Of a stretch of DNA of 64,000 nucleotides, positions 30,065 through 37,738 are shown piece by piece. A program made the translations under genes and the position numbers. A model generated the notes under the pieces. The model ran no database searches. It was not told where the DNA came from and saw only the letters and a program-made list of their open reading frames with translations. The DNA comes from an uncultured Lactobacillus sp. GTDB lineage: Bacteria > Bacillota > Bacilli > Lactobacillales > Lactobacillaceae. Each line of letters starts with the position of its first letter. Position 1 is the stretch's first letter. The stretch covers positions 29,879 to 93,878 of the forward strand of contig NZ_CARBVX010000007.1 of NCBI RefSeq assembly GCF_948948975.1, written 5' to 3'.

Positions 30065-30628
30065 GTGCTAACTAGGTCACATCGAATTTGCAGTATTGCA
30101 ATCGTGGAACTAAGTTTATTATTAACTAATCGTCTATTGATCGATCCAGTTAACAACATTATTATTCTGGCTGCGACTGCGATTGGCGCTTCTTTACCTG
30201 ATATTGATGAATATAACAGTTCCGCAAGCAAGAAGGCAGTGATCAATTTTAGTCTTTTTCTTAAACATCGTGGGATTACTCATTCTTTCCTTGGCTGGGC
30301 CATTTTTTCTGGTGGTCTATATTATTTGATGAATAAATTTATTCCTATTCATATCAACAATTTAACTTCTCAGAATTATTGGAGTGCACTTTGGTTTGGG
30401 TTGGTAATTGGCTATTTTTTGCATTTAATTGAAGATAGTTTTAGTAAACAAGGAGTAGAGTGGCTAGCACCCTTTTATAAGAAAAAAAGAAAGTTACCAA
30501 TTAATTATAAAGTTGGAGGGTGCTTTGAGAATTTTTTAACTATTATGTCTTATTTAGCGGTAATTATGATGACCTTTTATTGGATTTGGCTTTCTTTGAC
30601 ACCTGCAACACAAGTCTTTTTGTTTTGA
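30065..30628 (+). CDS. YdjM-type membrane-bound metal-dependent hydrolase (DUF457)
   Basis: 187 residues from GTG 30065, with AGAGAGGG upstream. The family is recognised by LPDIDEYNS (Asp pair), KHRGITHSFLGW (His cluster) and HLIEDSFSKQGVEWLAPF, embedded in four or so membrane helices. DUF457/YdjM proteins are predicted inner-membrane hydrolases, and the Escherichia coli member is in the SOS regulon; I do not see a LexA site here. Substrate unknown. Confidence 0.82.
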   Translation: MLTRSHRICSIAIVELSLLLTNRLLIDPVNNIIILAATAIGASLPDIDEYNSSASKKAVINFSLFLKHRGITHSFLGWAIFSGGLYYLMNKFIPIHINNLTSQNYWSALWFGLVIGYFLHLIEDSFSKQGVEWLAPFYKKKRKLPINYKVGGCFENFLTIMSYLAVIMMTFYWIWLSLTPATQVFLF

Positions 30629-30690
30629 AAAGTAGACTTAAGCCTGTAAGATAAGTACTGGGGGAAGATTCCAAGAGAGGAGTCCTGAAT

Positions 30691-30801
30691 ATGTCCCAAT
30701 TATTAGTAATAGCCGGTTTAATCGGTATTTTGTATGGTGCAGTTGAGCTTAAAGCCCAGCCAATTCCAGTTGAAAATGACACAGTTCATAAAGGACGTTA
30801 A
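30691..30801 (+). CDS. Small hydrophobic protein, 36 residues
   Basis: ATG 30691 to TAA 30801 encodes 36 residues with one N-terminal hydrophobic segment (LLVIAGLIGILYGAVEL) and a polar tail. A strong AGAGAGGAG (30674-30682) sits eight bases upstream and a perfect terminator begins 11 bp after the stop, so the ORF has the framing of a real small gene. I do not recognise the family. It may sit as a single-pass membrane peptide. Confidence 0.6.
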   Translation: MSQLLVIAGLIGILYGAVELKAQPIPVENDTVHKGR

Positions 30802-30812
30802 GTGAAGTAGAG

Positions 30813-30845
30813 GACCAAGAGTTAAAATTGCTCTTGGTCATTTTT
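30813..30845 (+). terminator. Terminator after the small ORF
   Basis: GACCAAGAG (30813-30821) pairs with CTCTTGGTC (30831-30839), 9-nt loop, followed by ATTTTT. Confidence 0.85.
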
Positions 30846-30894
30846 AGTTTAACCAGTATACTGGTAGAAAGAAGAATATTAAAGGATATGAAGT

Positions 30895-31356
30895 ATGAAT
30901 TCGAATGAATTAATTTTTACTAAATTAGAAAATAAACGTTTGCGTTATAATTTGCTTGCGGACATCTTGCTAATTCTTGGAGGTATTTTAATGTTTAGAC
31001 AGCCTCCACTGCGTCTTGTATTTCAATTACTTGGAGCCGGCTTAATTATTATCGGAACCGTATTTACTTTTTTATCATTTCGAGTAAGGACTAGTAAGCA
31101 ATATCATGACCTATCTTTATTAGTTAAAAATGAGCCAAGTAGTTTTAAGGAGGTCGTTAATTTATTTGGAGCAAAGTTAACTGCCTTAGCTTTGTTTGTG
31201 GGAATAGGGCTTATAGCATTAGCAATTTGCTTTTTCTTTTTACTTAGTCGCTCTTGGATTAAAGCTTTATTGTTTTTCTTAACATTTGAGACAGTAATTG
31301 ATTTGAAAGACTTTATGAATAACATCACAAAATTGAAGGATGAAAGTATAATTTAG
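30895..31356 (+). CDS. Hypothetical membrane protein
   Basis: 153 residues that I do not assign to a family. There are two hydrophobic stretches in the first half (about 21-37 and 43-62), a polar stretch with HDLSLLVKNEPSSFKEV, and two more hydrophobic stretches (about 94-114 and 120-132). The end of the gene overlaps its own terminator. It sits alone between two terminators. Confidence 0.65.
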   Translation: MNSNELIFTKLENKRLRYNLLADILLILGGILMFRQPPLRLVFQLLGAGLIIIGTVFTFLSFRVRTSKQYHDLSLLVKNEPSSFKEVVNLFGAKLTALALFVGIGLIALAICFFFLLSRSWIKALLFFLTFETVIDLKDFMNNITKLKDESII

Positions 31357-31371
31357 ACTTTCATCCTTTTT
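31337..31371 (+). terminator. Terminator overlapping the end of the membrane protein gene
   Basis: AGGATGAAAGT (31337-31347) and ACTTTCATCCT (31356-31366) form an 11-bp stem with an 8-nt loop and a T-rich tail. The stop codon lies within the loop and start of the 3' arm. Confidence 0.8.
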
Positions 31372-31552
31372 ATATCAATAAAAATATTTGTGATTTTGTG
31401 AGCATATTATTTTACTTTGATTATTTGATTAGATACTATTAGTGCTATAAGAATTTTGCTTTCGAGAAAGAATCACTTTAAAACACTATATGATTGCTTA
31501 TTCTGTAAATTTTCCTGGGTGTGAATAAGTAATTAAACTGGAGGTATTTTTA

Positions 31553-32584
31553 TTGATAAGTATTGTTAAGAGTAGATCATTTGGTCTTGCAGCTGCAATG
31601 ACTTTAATTTGTTCCGTGGCAGGTATTTTTCTAGCAAAATTACCTTATGTCAACTTAATTGGTGCATTGGTAATCGCACTTTTATTAGGAATTTCACTGC
31701 AGGTTTTACCAGTTGGGGTAAGAGAAGAAGCAGCACCAGGGATTGGTTTTATTTCTAATAAGTTTTTGAGATTAGGAATTATCTTGCTTGGTTTTAGACT
31801 TAATCTTACTAAATTAGCTGATGCTGGTATTAAAACAATTTTAGTTGCAATGCTAGGGGTAAGTGGAACGATTGTTTTGACTTACTGGCTTAGTAAAAAA
31901 TTTGGGGCAGAAGATGAACTAGCAGTGTTATCGGCTTGTGGCTGCGGAATTTGTGGAGCAGCTGCTGTAATGGGTGTTTCCCCTCAAATTGAGAGTAGAG
32001 ATGAAGAACGTAAAAGAGAAAACGAGGTACTTGCTGTTGCCGTAGTTTGTGTGATGGGAACAGTATTTACCCTCTTAGAGATTGTGATTAAGCCAATGCT
32101 TGGGTTAACAGCTTCACAATTTGGTATTGTTGCTGGTGGATCTCTTCATGAAATTGCCCATGCTATTGCAGCTGGTAGTGCTTTTGGTGAAGCAAGTTTA
32201 GATAGTGCATTAATTATGAAATTATCACGTGTTTTACTTTTAGCACCAGTTGCTTTAATAATTGGATACTGGTACCAAAGAAGACTGGTAAAAGAAAGCG
32301 CGCAAGATCATACGCAAGCACCTAAGAAATTACCAATTCCTTGGTTCTTAGGCGGATTTATTTTAACCAGTATTTTAGGTACTTTCTTACCATTCCCACC
32401 AGTAGTTTTAGATGGCTTAGTTCAAGCAGCATATGTATTTTTGGGGATGGCAATGGCCGCTTTAGGTATTTCAGTTAACTTCAGCGTTATTTTCAAACGT
32501 GGTGGTACCGTCTTTGGGGCTGCTGCAATTAGTTCTACTTGCTTGATGATCTTCATGATTATTATGAGTAAGTTATTCTTTTAA
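31553..32584 (+). CDS. YeiH-family membrane transporter (UPF0324)
   Basis: 343 residues, about ten membrane helices, from TTG 31553 with CTGGAGG eight bases upstream. Family signatures are FLRLGIILLGFRL, SACGCGICGAAAVMGVSP and GGSLHEIAHAIAAG. YeiH proteins are putative sulfate exporters and are often controlled by a neighbouring LysR regulator. A decayed LysR start lies directly downstream on the opposite strand, so that regulator seems to have been lost. The gene itself looks intact. Confidence 0.88.
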   Translation: MISIVKSRSFGLAAAMTLICSVAGIFLAKLPYVNLIGALVIALLLGISLQVLPVGVREEAAPGIGFISNKFLRLGIILLGFRLNLTKLADAGIKTILVAMLGVSGTIVLTYWLSKKFGAEDELAVLSACGCGICGAAAVMGVSPQIESRDEERKRENEVLAVAVVCVMGTVFTLLEIVIKPMLGLTASQFGIVAGGSLHEIAHAIAAGSAFGEASLDSALIMKLSRVLLLAPVALIIGYWYQRRLVKESAQDHTQAPKKLPIPWFLGGFILTSILGTFLPFPPVVLDGLVQAAYVFLGMAMAALGISVNFSVIFKRGGTVFGAAAISSTCLMIFMIIMSKLFF

Positions 32585-32592
32585 ATAATGAT

Positions 32593-32632
32593 AAAAAGCC
32601 GATTGCTTAGTGAAGAAGCAATCGGCTTTTTT
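32593..32632 (+). terminator. Terminator of the yeiH-like gene
   Basis: AAAAAGCCGATTGCTT (32593-32608) pairs perfectly with AAGCAATCGGCTTTTT (from 32615) and ends in T-residues. By symmetry it can work in both directions. Confidence 0.9.
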
Positions 32633-32652
32633 ACATTTGATTATATTTACTC

Positions 32653-32784
32653 CATTGATCCTGCAATTTTTCAATGAATGAGTAACTGCAGGTTGAGTTA
32701 AACCAAGGACTTAGGCGGTTTTCGCAACAGTTCCGTATTTGGCAAAAGTTACTAGTTCTTCTAATAAGTAGTTTTCAATCATTT
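32653..32784 (-). pseudogene. LysR-family regulator remnant, HTH part only
   Basis: Reading the minus strand from ATG 32784 gives MIENYLLEELVTFAKYGTVAKTA, then a TAA stop, then VLGLTQPAVTHSLKN in the same frame. This is the classic helix-turn-helix of a LysR-type regulator with one codon turned into a stop (probably GAA to TAA) and everything after the helix-turn-helix deleted. It faces the yeiH-like gene, a common LysR target. Confidence 0.75.
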
Positions 32785-32898
32785 TTCAACCTCGTTGCTA
32801 TAAATCTAATTTATCCTAGCATGAAAAATTATCAATTTTTAAGCAAAAATATGGTCCGTATAATCGTTGATGAAAACTTAAAGAAAAAAGAAAGCTTT

Positions 32899-33351
32899 AT
32901 GGCAAAGATAGTGATTTTAACTGAAAGTCCGCACTTTGACGGTGCTTCTCAAAAATTAGCCGATAGTTTTGAAAAAGGAATAGAAGAAGCTGAAAATGAA
33001 GTTTATCGATTTGATGCTGGACTTCAAAGAAATTATTCCCAAATTATTAGCTGCTGACATAGTTGTGTTAGTTTCTTCACTTTATTATTTTGGTATTAAT
33101 GCCCAATTAAAAGCAGTTATAGATCGATTTTATGATTATAATCATGAACTTAAAGATAAAAAATGATTTTTATGATGGCTGGCCATGGAACTCGGGAAGA
33201 TATGAACGCCGTGAAGTTACAGATGGAAAAGCTCAGTAGTTATATGTGCTGGAAAATGATTGATCAAATTTATGCGGATGATTCATGGAATGAGCAAAAA
33301 TTAGAAAAATTTGCTCAGAAAGCTTATAACTTAGGTAAAAGTATTAAATAG
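32899..33351 (+). pseudogene. NADPH-dependent FMN reductase-like gene, two frameshifts
   Basis: Three consecutive reading frames rebuild one flavodoxin-fold NAD(P)H:FMN reductase. From ATG 32899: MAKIVILTESPHFDGASQKL up to VYRFDAG; next frame: FKEIIPKLLAADIVVLVSSL, YYFGINAQLKAVIDRFYDYN; last frame: MIFMMAGHGTREDMNAV to the stop at 33351. The first shift follows the codon for Gly near 33,020, the second is at the A-run 33,158-33,163. The protein would be about 150 residues. It lies just before an intact alcohol dehydrogenase gene. Sequencing error in the A-run is possible for one shift. Confidence 0.75.
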
Positions 33352-33371
33352 AAAATTGAGGAGAAAGAATA

Positions 33372-34412
33372 ATGAAATATGCAGAATTTGTTAAAGCTGG
33401 CGAAATGAAAATTATTGATAAGCCAATGCCTAAAATTGAAAAAAATGATGATGTAATTATTAAGGTAGTTCGGACTTGCGTTTGCGGCTCAGACTTATGG
33501 GCTTACAATGGTGTAGAAGAACAAGGTCATGAAAATGGCGGTCATGAAGTTATTGGAATCGTCCAAGAGATTGGTAAGGATATTACTACAGTTAAAAAAG
33601 GTGATTTTGTAATTGCACCATTTACTCATGGTTGTGGCCACTGCCGAGCATGCTTGGCTGGATTTGACGGGGTATGTATGAGCCATGATTTAAGTGAAAA
33701 TTTCTCTAATGGTTATCAAGCCGAATATGTACGTTTCCAGCATGCGCAATGGGCACTAGTTAAAATTCCAGGTAAACCAGAGGACTATACTGAAGGAATG
33801 TTAAAGTCATTCTTAGCCTTAGCAGATGTAATGGCAACTGGATACCATGCAGCTCGTGTAGCTGATGTTCAACCAGGAGATTCAGTAATTGTTCTAGGTG
33901 ATGGAGCAGTAGGATTATCCGCAATCATTGCAGCTAAATTACGTGGTGCAAAGCAAATTGTTTCTACTAGTAGACATGCAGACCGCGAAGCTTTAGCACG
34001 TGAATTTGGTGCAACGGAGAATGTAGCTGAACGCGATGAAGAAGGAATTCAGAACTTACTTGCAATTACTCGCGGCGGAGCTGATGCAGTATTAGAATGT
34101 GTTGGAAGTAAACTATCTAACGAGGAAGCTTTGCAAGTTGGGCGCCCTGGATCTCGCGTTGGACGTGTAGGGTTACCTCATGGAGCTGAATTAAATCCAG
34201 GTTTAATTTTTTACAAAAATATGAGCGTAGCTGGTGGACCAGCATCAGTAACTACCTATGATAAGCAAGTCTTACTAAAAGCAGTCTTAGATGGTAGGAT
34301 CAATCCTGGAAAAGTATTTACCAAAACATTTACTCTCGATCAAATTAATGAAGCTTACCAGGAAATGGCTGATCGAAAAGCAATTAAGTCATATATTAAA
34401 GTTAGTGATTAA
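33372..34412 (+). CDS. Zinc-dependent alcohol dehydrogenase (MDR family)
   Basis: 346 residues. Catalytic zinc ligands are Cys in TCVCGSDLWAY and His/Glu in GGHEVIG; structural zinc cysteines are in HGCGHCRACLAGFDGVC. The NAD(P)-binding fold shows VLGDGAVGLSAIIAAKLRGA. The gene starts with GAGGAGAAAG upstream, is followed after 10 bp by the DUF2255 relic, and has a broken paralogue at 59,644-60,575. Substrate cannot be read from sequence. Confidence 0.9.
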   Translation: MKYAEFVKAGEMKIIDKPMPKIEKNDDVIIKVVRTCVCGSDLWAYNGVEEQGHENGGHEVIGIVQEIGKDITTVKKGDFVIAPFTHGCGHCRACLAGFDGVCMSHDLSENFSNGYQAEYVRFQHAQWALVKIPGKPEDYTEGMLKSFLALADVMATGYHAARVADVQPGDSVIVLGDGAVGLSAIIAAKLRGAKQIVSTSRHADREALAREFGATENVAERDEEGIQNLLAITRGGADAVLECVGSKLSNEEALQVGRPGSRVGRVGLPHGAELNPGLIFYKNMSVAGGPASVTTYDKQVLLKAVLDGRINPGKVFTKTFTLDQINEAYQEMADRKAIKSYIKVSD

Positions 34413-34422
34413 GGAGAATAAA

Positions 34423-34635
34423 ATGGCTAGCTGGAGCGAAGAAGAATTAGTAGCTTTTAAAGAGACTTAAACATTGCAAAATCGTCCTTATTAATGATGA
34501 TCATGAAAATTTTGCAGAGGATAACTCTGTCTGGGAAGTAACAGGTGATAAGCAAGTTTTTATTCGCGGTGCAAAAGATATTGAAAATACTAAGTGGTAT
34601 CAAGGTAGCAATAAAAAATACAAATTACTTCAACG
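34423..34635 (+). pseudogene. DUF2255-like protein, frameshifted
   Basis: ATG 34423 with AAGGAG upstream starts MASWSEEELVAFKE and stops after 15 codons. Other frames continue with DLNIAKSS and then NDDHENFAEDNSVWEV and QVFIRGAKDIENTKWYQG, the pattern of DUF2255 family proteins. At least two frameshifts break the gene. Function of the intact family is unknown. Confidence 0.6.
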
Positions 34636-35052
34636 CCAACCTTATTTTTCCATGGTGGAGGTTCTTCCTACCATGCAGAAGAGCATATGATTGATGCTGC
34701 CAAGAAAGCTGGCGTAACTAAGGCAGTTATTCGAGCAGAAGTTTCAAAAACTGGGAAAGTTACTTTAGTTGGTACTTGGCCTAAAAATGCTAAAAATCAC
34801 AGTCTGTGAAGTAAACTATGAAAATAATCGTCAACTTGATTTCAATAAGCATGGAGATTATGCGACTAATGTAGTAAAAGCACTTCAAAAGAAATATGGT
34901 ATTAAGAAAATCAATATGGTAGGTCATTCATTAGGAAATATTTCAATCATTTACTACATGCTTCAGAATGGAAATAAGAAGAATATGCCTCAAATTCAAA
35001 AGTAAGTTGATATTGCTGGTCATTTTGCCGGCTTAACAAGAAAAAACAAATA
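34636..35052 (+). pseudogene. DUF915 alpha/beta hydrolase, decayed
   Basis: Segments of one alpha/beta hydrolase appear in two frames: PTLFFHGGGSSYHAEEHMID (from 34,636; His-Gly oxyanion strand) and, after a shift near 34,795, VCEVNYENNRQLDFNKHGDY with the nucleophile motif VGHSLGN. An in-frame TAA at 35,003 interrupts before VDIAGHFAGL, and the remaining C-terminal part with the catalytic Asp and His is absent. The start codon and signal peptide are missing as well. Confidence 0.7.
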
Positions 35053-35067
35053 AGATCTATAATTGGA

Positions 35068-35211
35068 ATGTTAGTTTTACTCCTATTTTTGATCCTAGTG
35101 AATGTATATCATCAGAATTTAAGTGTATATTGGACCAGTTTCTTGATCATCGGTGGAAGCCTGTTGTTTATTGGCGTTATTTATAGGATTATAAAAATTA
35201 TCAAGGAATAG
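35068..35211 (+). CDS. Possible 47-residue two-helix membrane protein or fragment
   Basis: ATG 35068 to TAG 35211 gives 47 residues with two hydrophobic helices (about 1-12 and 21-39) and a basic end. It has no good ribosome binding site and its frame continues upstream into the decayed hydrolase, so it is more likely the tail end of a deleted membrane protein than a working gene. Confidence 0.3.
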   Translation: MLVLLLFLILVNVYHQNLSVYWTSFLIIGGSLLFIGVIYRIIKIIKE

Positions 35212-35355
35212 TGGGCTAATAGATAGCGTTGCTGAGATATAGATTAACTATTTATGATTGATTTTGGTTAGATTTCATGATATCTTAATCATATCAATTG
35301 AAATTCACCTTTAGAAAGAAGGGTCGCTGTTGCGTCTTTAATCTTGCAAAACTAA

Positions 35356-35492
35356 GCATAGTTGAAATTATTCGTTTTTTATTAAAGGGATGAACTATGC
35401 ACTTTTGACAAGATTATTAGACGGACATGATCTTCTTTTAATACGTAAAAACATGAAGAGTCTGTACTTGTCATAAGTGCAGGCTCTTTTTT
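35356..35492 (+). promoter_or_regulatory. Transcription attenuator with three-codon leader ORF for the ABC-F gene
   Basis: Elements in order: a hairpin with GCATAGTT (35356-35363) and AACTATGC (35393-35400); a ribosome binding site AAAGGGA (35384-35390); a minute ORF ATG CAC TTT TGA (35397-35408, Met-His-Phe); and a 12-bp terminator stem (35458-35469 with 35475-35486) with six T, ending 13 bases before the gene. TGCACTTTTGACAAG (35398-35412) is complementary to 35467-35481, one mismatch, so it can pair with the terminator stem and disrupt it. A ribosome stalled on the leader ORF would decide which fold forms. This is the layout of antibiotic-induced attenuators upstream of ARE ABC-F genes. 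Confidence 0.75.
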
Positions 35493-35505
35493 CGAGGTGA
35501 TTTGA

Positions 35506-37011
35506 ATGAGTAGCATTAAAATTTCGAATGTATCATTTAGGTATGAAGATAGCAGCAACAATATTTTTAATAATTTAAATTTAGACTTAGATAGCTCTTG
35601 GAAATTAGGATTAGTTGGTAGAAATGGACGAGGGAAAACGACTTTTCTTAATCTTTTACAGGGAAAATTAGTTGGAAGAGGTGAAATTCAAACTAAATTG
35701 AATTTTTCTTATTATCCAATTAGGATTAAGGATCCAGCTAATATCACTTTATACGGATTACAAGATCAAATTATGTTTGAACAATGGAAACTAGAACGTG
35801 AGCTGAATTTAATGCATGTTGACTCAAGTTTAATCTGGCAGCCATTTAATACTTTAAGCGGCGGAGAACAGACCAAAATTTTATTAGCTTTATCATTTAT
35901 TGATCAAAATTCTTTTCCTCTCATTGATGAACCTACAAATCATTTAGATGAAGAAAGTCGTCAGAAAATCGGTAAATATTTAACTAAACATCATAAAGGA
36001 TATATTGTTGTAAGTCATGATCGTAATTTTTTAAATCAAGTAACTGATCATGTGCTAGCAATCGAAAATACTGAAATTCATTTATATCAAGGAAATTATG
36101 CAACATATGAACAAATAAAAGAAGCACGTGATGAATTCAATCGTGAAAAAAATGAAAAACTAGCTGGCGAAATTAAAAACTTACATAATCAAAAAGAACA
36201 ATTTTATCATTGGGCACAAAAAATAGAAGCTAGAAAAAATTTGGGACAAAAAACACAATATATTCTTAACCGTAGAGCTAGAGTAAATAAGGCTGCGATT
36301 GGACATGCAGCTGCCAAAATGATGAAGAAATCTATTACACGTAGAAATAGAATGGATAAAAAGATTGAAGAAAAAGAAGGATTGATGGTTAATATTGAAG
36401 ATATACCAAAATTAACGATGAACTTTCAAGCTAATTATCATTCCACTCTTCTTGAAACTAGAGATTTAGGTCTGAAGGTAGGAGATAAACATCTATTTTC
36501 TAATTTGAATTTGATAGTAAAAAATCATGGCATTGTTGCACTTGAAGGTAAAAATGGTTCTGGAAAATCCACTTTTTTTAAATTCTTATTGAATAAAGCC
36601 CCAGTAAACAGTAGCGGAAAATATCAGCTAGCTAATGGGTTAAGGATTTCGTATTTACCACAAAATTTCACAATACATAAAGGGAGTTTAAAGAATTTCG
36701 CGCTTCATCAAAAATTATCTTATAAAGATCTTCTTAATATTTTAAAAAAGATGGGCTTTCCTCGTACTAACTTTAATGTGCCAATTGAAGAGATGAGTAT
36801 GGGACAACAGAAAAGAATTGCTTTAGCTAAATCACTACTTGAGCCGACAGATTTGTATTTATGGGATGAACCAGCAAACTATCTAGATGTCTTTAATCAA
36901 GATCAATTGATTAATTTACTACAAGAAATAAAGCCAGCAATGCTTTTAATTGACCATGACCAGTATTTTATTGAACAAGTTGCCGATAAAAGAATTAAAT
37001 TAGCAAACTAA
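35506..37011 (+). CDS. ARE-type ABC-F ribosomal protection protein (Lsa/Vga-like)
   Basis: 501 residues, two ABC ATPase domains and no membrane part. Domain 1: GRNGRGKT (38-45), LSGGEQ (about 117), DEPTNHLD (about 141-148). A long charged linker with KNLGQKTQYILNRRARVNKAAIG (about 245-268, broken here only for reference) precedes domain 2: GKNGSGKS (about 348-355), MSMGQQKR and WDEPANYLDVF (about 453). The DEPxNYLD in domain 2 and the linker fit the Lsa/Vga/Msr resistance group, which displaces lincosamide, streptogramin A and pleuromutilin drugs from ribosomes. The attenuator upstream supports a drug-inducible role. Phenotype is inferred. Confidence 0.85.
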   Translation: MSSIKISNVSFRYEDSSNNIFNNLNLDLDSSWKLGLVGRNGRGKTTFLNLLQGKLVGRGEIQTKLNFSYYPIRIKDPANITLYGLQDQIMFEQWKLERELNLMHVDSSLIWQPFNTLSGGEQTKILLALSFIDQNSFPLIDEPTNHLDEESRQKIGKYLTKHHKGYIVVSHDRNFLNQVTDHVLAIENTEIHLYQGNYATYEQIKEARDEFNREKNEKLAGEIKNLHNQKEQFYHWAQKIEARKNLGQKTQYILNRRARVNKAAIGHAAAKMMKKSITRRNRMDKKIEEKEGLMVNIEDIPKLTMNFQANYHSTLLETRDLGLKVGDKHLFSNLNLIVKNHGIVALEGKNGSGKSTFFKFLLNKAPVNSSGKYQLANGLRISYLPQNFTIHKGSLKNFALHQKLSYKDLLNILKKMGFPRTNFNVPIEEMSMGQQKRIALAKSLLEPTDLYLWDEPANYLDVFNQDQLINLLQEIKPAMLLIDHDQYFIEQVADKRIKLAN

Positions 37012-37020
37012 ACCATATTA

Positions 37021-37060
37021 AAAAATGGATAGGGGAAAAGAAACCTATCCATTTTTATTT
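37021..37060 (+). terminator. Terminator after the ABC-F gene
   Basis: AAAAATGGATAGG (37021-37033) pairs with CCTATCCATTTTT (37044-37056), 10-nt loop, then further T-residues. Confidence 0.9.
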
Positions 37061-37091
37061 ACTTATTTAGTTATGTGGAAAAAATGATTAA

Positions 37092-37550
37092 TTAAAATTC
37101 GAATTTTCTTGTAAAAATAGGGTGAGTACGATGATCTAAGTAGGCTGCTTCTTTTGGTGTAATTTCTAAAACCCGCAGATCTTCTTTTGCCCCTTCAATA
37201 TCATCTGCATATATTTCATTTAAATAATCATTTTTTTTAAAAATCTCGTCAATATATTCATGTTCGACATTTTTAATTATTCCCCGGATTGAAAATCCAC
37301 ATGAATCCATCGTGCCATCTCCTTTATACCCATTAATAATTACCTTGGGCTGATGGATTAAATCTTGAAAGAATGGATTTTGACTAGAGGTAACAATGTA
37401 GAGCTTACCATTTTTATTCAAAACTAGATCACAGACTTGAGCAGAAGGTGCACCATGATGTGTGGTGGCAACATCAACATTGTGAACTTCATTAGTCGCA
37501 AATTCTAAGAACTCTTCATTACTAGTTTGATTATTTAAGATACTGACCAT
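37092..37550 (-). CDS. Pyridoxamine 5'-phosphate oxidase-like flavoprotein
   Basis: 152 residues from ATG at 37,550, chosen because GAGGAAT precedes it; an in-frame ATG at 37,583 lacks a ribosome binding site. The sequence VDVATTHHGAPSAQVCDLVLNKNGKLYIVTSSQNP is typical of the FMN-binding split-barrel family (broken here into two parts by its loop: VATTHHGAPSAQ and LYIVTSSQNPFF). Family members bind flavin or F420 and reduce or oxidise small molecules. It is monocistronic and divergent from alsS. Confidence 0.75.
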   Translation of the reverse strand: MVSILNNQTSNEEFLEFATNEVHNVDVATTHHGAPSAQVCDLVLNKNGKLYIVTSSQNPFFQDLIHQPKVIINGYKGDGTMDSCGFSIRGIIKNVEHEYIDEIFKKNDYLNEIYADDIEGAKEDLRVLEITPKEAAYLDHRTHPIFTRKFEF

Positions 37551-37659
37551 GTCTATTCCTCGCCTAAATTTATTTTTATTCAAGTTCTATTATAGAATGG
37601 ATTTGTGATATATGTATATTAGAAGTATTTGATTTGAAGTTTTCTATAATTATATTTAC

Positions 37660-37703
37660 TTGAAAGTATGGCGGTTTGTAAGTATACTTTTAATTTGTAA
37701 GTA
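37660..37703 (+). promoter_or_regulatory. alsSD promoter with overlapping direct repeat
   Basis: TTGAAA (37660-37665), 17-bp spacer and TATACT (37683-37688) form a good sigma-A promoter; transcription would start near 37,695, 44 bp before alsS. TTTGTAAGTA occurs at 37675-37684 and 37694-37703, period 19, straddling the -10 and start site, so a repressor could bind there. Confidence 0.6.
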
Positions 37704-37738
37704 GATGTACAACCTATATTGGAAGAAGGAAGATTGCT

